64,000 bases of DNA, taken from NCBI GenBank assembly GCA_023853785.1, contig JAJIRX010000762.1, forward strand, positions 186,001 to 250,000, read 5' to 3'. Shown piece by piece: positions 61,750 through 64,000 of the stretch. The stretch's first letter is position 1, and every line of letters begins with the position of its first letter. The translations under genes were made by a program, and so were the position numbers. This DNA is from Psilocybe azurescens (Eukaryota; Basidiomycota; Agaricomycetes; Agaricales; Agrocybaceae). A model generated the notes under the pieces. The model saw nothing but the letters and a program-made list of their open reading frames with translations, did no database searches and had not been told where the DNA came from.

Positions 61750-61852
61750 TGACCGAGGTAGGTCTCGAACCTACAATCTCCTGATATAATCACATGTCAG
61801 AAAACACACATACTGATCGTAGTCAGACGCGATGCCATTTCGCCACACGGCC
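61750..61852 (-). tRNA. tRNA-Arg (anticodon ACG), intron-containing, second copy
   Basis: Exon sequences are identical to the tRNA at 19008-19111. The 31-nt intron (61786-61816) is at the same position but diverges in its central part. Acceptor, D, anticodon and T arms all form as in the first copy. Confidence 0.92.
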
Positions 61853-62298
61853 ATTTGATGCTAAAGTTAATAATTTATTATGTTATGCACAAGGTGAGCA
61901 GTAATAATAATAGGCGCCCTTTCTCCCCTGGCCACCACACTGATATTGATCATCAATGGTACGCGCCATCATTTGATGTCGCAGGAGAGGGTGGCATTTT
62001 TATAACAGTGAACGCCCTGGATCCGTTCCATTACTGCTTAAGGAAAAATTGGGATGTAAACGTCAGATTATTCGAAACTTCGATATAATTACAAGTAATG
62101 GGCTCAGGCTCTCAGAAATTCAACTACTTCACAACTTTCTTCGCTTTCCTTCTTCTGGTCGCATCGAGACTTTCGTATACAACTCACAATCTCCCACGGG
62201 ACTAGAAATGACCCATCCAATCTATATACCGGTTGTAAGAGGGCGAGTAAATCAAGGCTATACAGTACTAACTGTCAACGACGAAGGAGAGCGCTGGC
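61853..62298. other. Spacer tRNA to H3-like gene
   Basis: 446 bp; no gene seen. Confidence 0.5.
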
Positions 62299-62918
62299 TT
62301 AGATGCGAGAATCACCGCGGAGGCGACGAGCGAGATTCAGGTCCCTCGGCATAATTGTCACCGCTTCGCGTGAATAGCGGCCAGGTTGGTGTCCTCAAAA
62401 GAGAGACGAGATATGCTTCAGCTGTCTCCTGGAGTGCCATGATGGCGGACGATTGGAAGCGTAAGTCGGTCTAGAGAGATGTTGATGAACGGCTGCATAT
62501 AGGGAAGAAAGAGAGCACACCTTGTATTCCTGAGCTATTTCGCGCACTAGCCGTTGGAAAGGGAGCTTTCGGATGAGGAGCTCCGTCGTCTTTTGGTAAC
62601 GACGAATTTCTCGAAGAGCGACGGTCCCGGGGCGGAAGCGATGGGGTTTCTTGACACCTCCATGGGATACTACCTTTTGGCCTGCAGTAGAAAGTAAGAA
62701 TTGCAATGTGCGAGAAGACGGTATGACATTTTACCGTATTAACGGTTTTGCAAGAAGTTCTGGTGTCCCTTGGACTTTTGGAAGTGATGTGGTCTAGTAT
62801 TTGGTGGCGAGGCGTTTTGCCTATGCATAAAGATATTTTCAGCTTCTCGTTTGATTGGTGAATAAATTAGGCACTTACCTCCGGTAGACTTGCGAGCTGA
62901 CTGTTTGGTTCTTGCCAT
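62299..62918 (-). CDS. Histone H3-like gene with altered N-terminal tail
   Basis: Exon 1 (62918-62879) encodes [13 protein letters not shown], an exact H3 tail start apart from Thr6 to Ser. Exons 62681-62521 and 62470-62299 encode the histone fold ([88 protein letters not shown]). Joining exon 1 directly to 62681 is in frame and gives [16 protein letters not shown], which lacks canonical residues about 14-27. An exon-like stretch between them (62820-62735) reads GKTPRHQIL, like canonical GKAPRKQLA, but then diverges and does not join in frame. Two bases are missing in the last exon, before FEDTN and before TIMPRD. Loop 1 has canonical H3 length, against CENP-A. It may be an H3 variant or a decaying gene. 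Confidence 0.75.
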
Positions 62919-63896
62919 TGGTGTAAGATGAAATTTGAACGTGGGATGTAAGAATTAGTTTTGTGCCTGCCCCGCACCTCAGCGCCTGATTTTATACGCC
63001 TCAGCGACACATTTATCGGGACCTATAACCCATTCTTCCTTCAATATATTCACTTGTCGACGAGCGGATGTTACAAAGTTTGTTCAACACATCTGGAGCC
63101 AGTCACAATCAAGTCTTGATTTGCATGAGGAAATGACTCGGTCGTTGCCTTTGGCATTTCCTTTGATGGTACCAGCGTACCGGAAAACGATCTGCAATTC
63201 TCAAAAATAGAGGAAAGGAATATTCCAAATAAACGTCGATGTTCACCATTAAGCGAGTCACATTGTGGGAGATCCTGGGACGCGCGGAGTTGGTATTTTG
63301 ATTCTAAGTCCCGCTTCTCGAGCGGCCAACGGACTTGAGCGGATTCATTGGACCCGTTATGCCGGCATAGTTAAGTTCTTGGTCTCTGTACTGTTCTTGA
63401 CGTATTTCGGTCTGTGGATGGCTCGGAGATATAAGTAATGCCCGAACAATGCTGCTGTTCGTGTTTATGTGCTCCGCATTCCAGGAGACTGATATGTTGA
63501 GAGGGCAAGTAGCTCACAAATCCTTCTCATGATCATACCCATGGGTTTCTTTGCAATTTTTGGCGGTCAGCACCGTGGGATGAGAGGACAAGCCTGAGGC
63601 GACCCTGGCTAGAAATGTAGTAGAAAGTTTTACAAAGTTAGAATGAGTAAGATTTTGCGCGAAGGCAGTGTATTTTAATCTTTCGATGTCCCCACACTGC
63701 AGGGTATTTTGATAATGGGGTGGATTTCTTGTGGCAAATTTGAGAAGATGACTGATTGGAGGAAAAAGTGACCCTGTGCCACTACACGTGGGTATCGCGA
63801 TTGTTCAATTTGGCGGAGTCCATAAAAGTTTGAAGCCAGTCTTGTGTTTACAACTTCCGCGTTTGTTCCTTCCTCTTATTGCTCTCTTCCACCGTA
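62919..63896. other. Divergent intergenic interval
   Basis: 978 bp between the H3-like gene and the start of the next gene; no gene seen. Confidence 0.5.
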
Positions 63897-64000
63897 ATGA
63901 ATGCCCTGCAGGATCCTACCAAGAAGACGTCTATCAATTCATTACTGAACCCACAAGAAGCCTCTGCATACTCATCTCATCTCAATGTCATCAATTCCGC
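63897..64000 (+). CDS. Start of an unidentified gene, cut by the window edge
   Basis: ATG at 63897 opens an uninterrupted frame to the window end (MNALQDPTKKTSINSLLNPQ and onward, 34 codons seen). The upstream 100 bp are pyrimidine-rich as in expressed fungal genes. The 'SINSLLNP' phrase recurs near the start of some fungal regulators, but too little is present to assign a family. Confidence 0.45.
   Translation, partial: MNALQDPTKKTSINSLLNPQEASAYSSHLNVINS

Noticed and set aside
62299..62918. CENP-A (centromeric H3) interpretation of the H3-like gene
   Set aside because: Loop 1 between the first two helices has canonical H3 length and sequence ([10 protein letters not shown]), without the insertion typical of CENP-A.
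1..64000. CRISPR array, bacterial operon or prophage
   Set aside because: Spliceosomal introns, eukaryotic tRNA introns and nucleolar/chromatin genes show nuclear fungal DNA; no regularly spaced repeats were seen.

Overview
The window is nuclear DNA from a mushroom-forming fungus (Basidiomycota, Agaricomycetes). The signs are dense genes cut by many 50-70 nt introns, divergent F-box/LRR proteins, a polyglutamine SSXT-domain protein, STAND/NACHT NTPase fragments and basidiomycete-type ribosomal protein genes. All calls come from reading the sequence; no database search was run.

Layout. 0-19 kb is gene-rich: an F-box protein, ERG27 (sterol C-4 demethylation), NOP58 (box C/D snoRNP), a secreted S10 serine carboxypeptidase, an Rds1-type ferritin-like secreted protein, an EAF-type elongation factor, an HXXXD acyltransferase and an intron-containing tRNA-Arg(ACG). 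19-34 kb is an accessory/repeat island. It holds three related NACHT loci (one intact but short, two broken), an RPL2 pseudogene created by a ~1.43 kb segmental duplication, a degenerate TIR element split by a solo LTR, a smaller TIR element and a decayed pogo/Fot1-like DDE transposon. 34-52 kb is gene-rich again: RPL2, an SSXT/SS18-like polyQ protein, an SH3 protein, a second F-box protein, an FGGY kinase, and the divergent pair RPS25 / glucosidase II beta. 52-57 kb is AT-rich and contains a ~2.2 kb near-perfect inverted repeat. 57-64 kb holds a secreted GH13 alpha-amylase with a CBM20 domain (17 exons), a second tRNA-Arg(ACG), a histone H3-like gene with an altered tail, and the first codons of a gene running off the end.

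Sequence quality. Almost every conserved gene, including essential ones, needs one or more single-base corrections, mostly in short homopolymers. EAF, RPS25 and the first F-box gene read cleanly. The simplest reading is residual long-read error, so 'broken' housekeeping genes here should not be called pseudogenes. Exon coordinates below are given on the sequence as it stands; protein lengths assume those frames are restored.

Themes. Protein quality control and secretion (glucosidase II beta, carboxypeptidase, amylase), ribosome biogenesis (NOP58, RPL2, RPS25) and chromatin/transcription (EAF, SSXT protein, H3) are represented, but no co-regulated cluster is evident. The most unusual signals are a probable AT-AC intron in the carboxypeptidase, the long inverted repeat, the shared truncation of the NACHT copies, and the H3 tail change.
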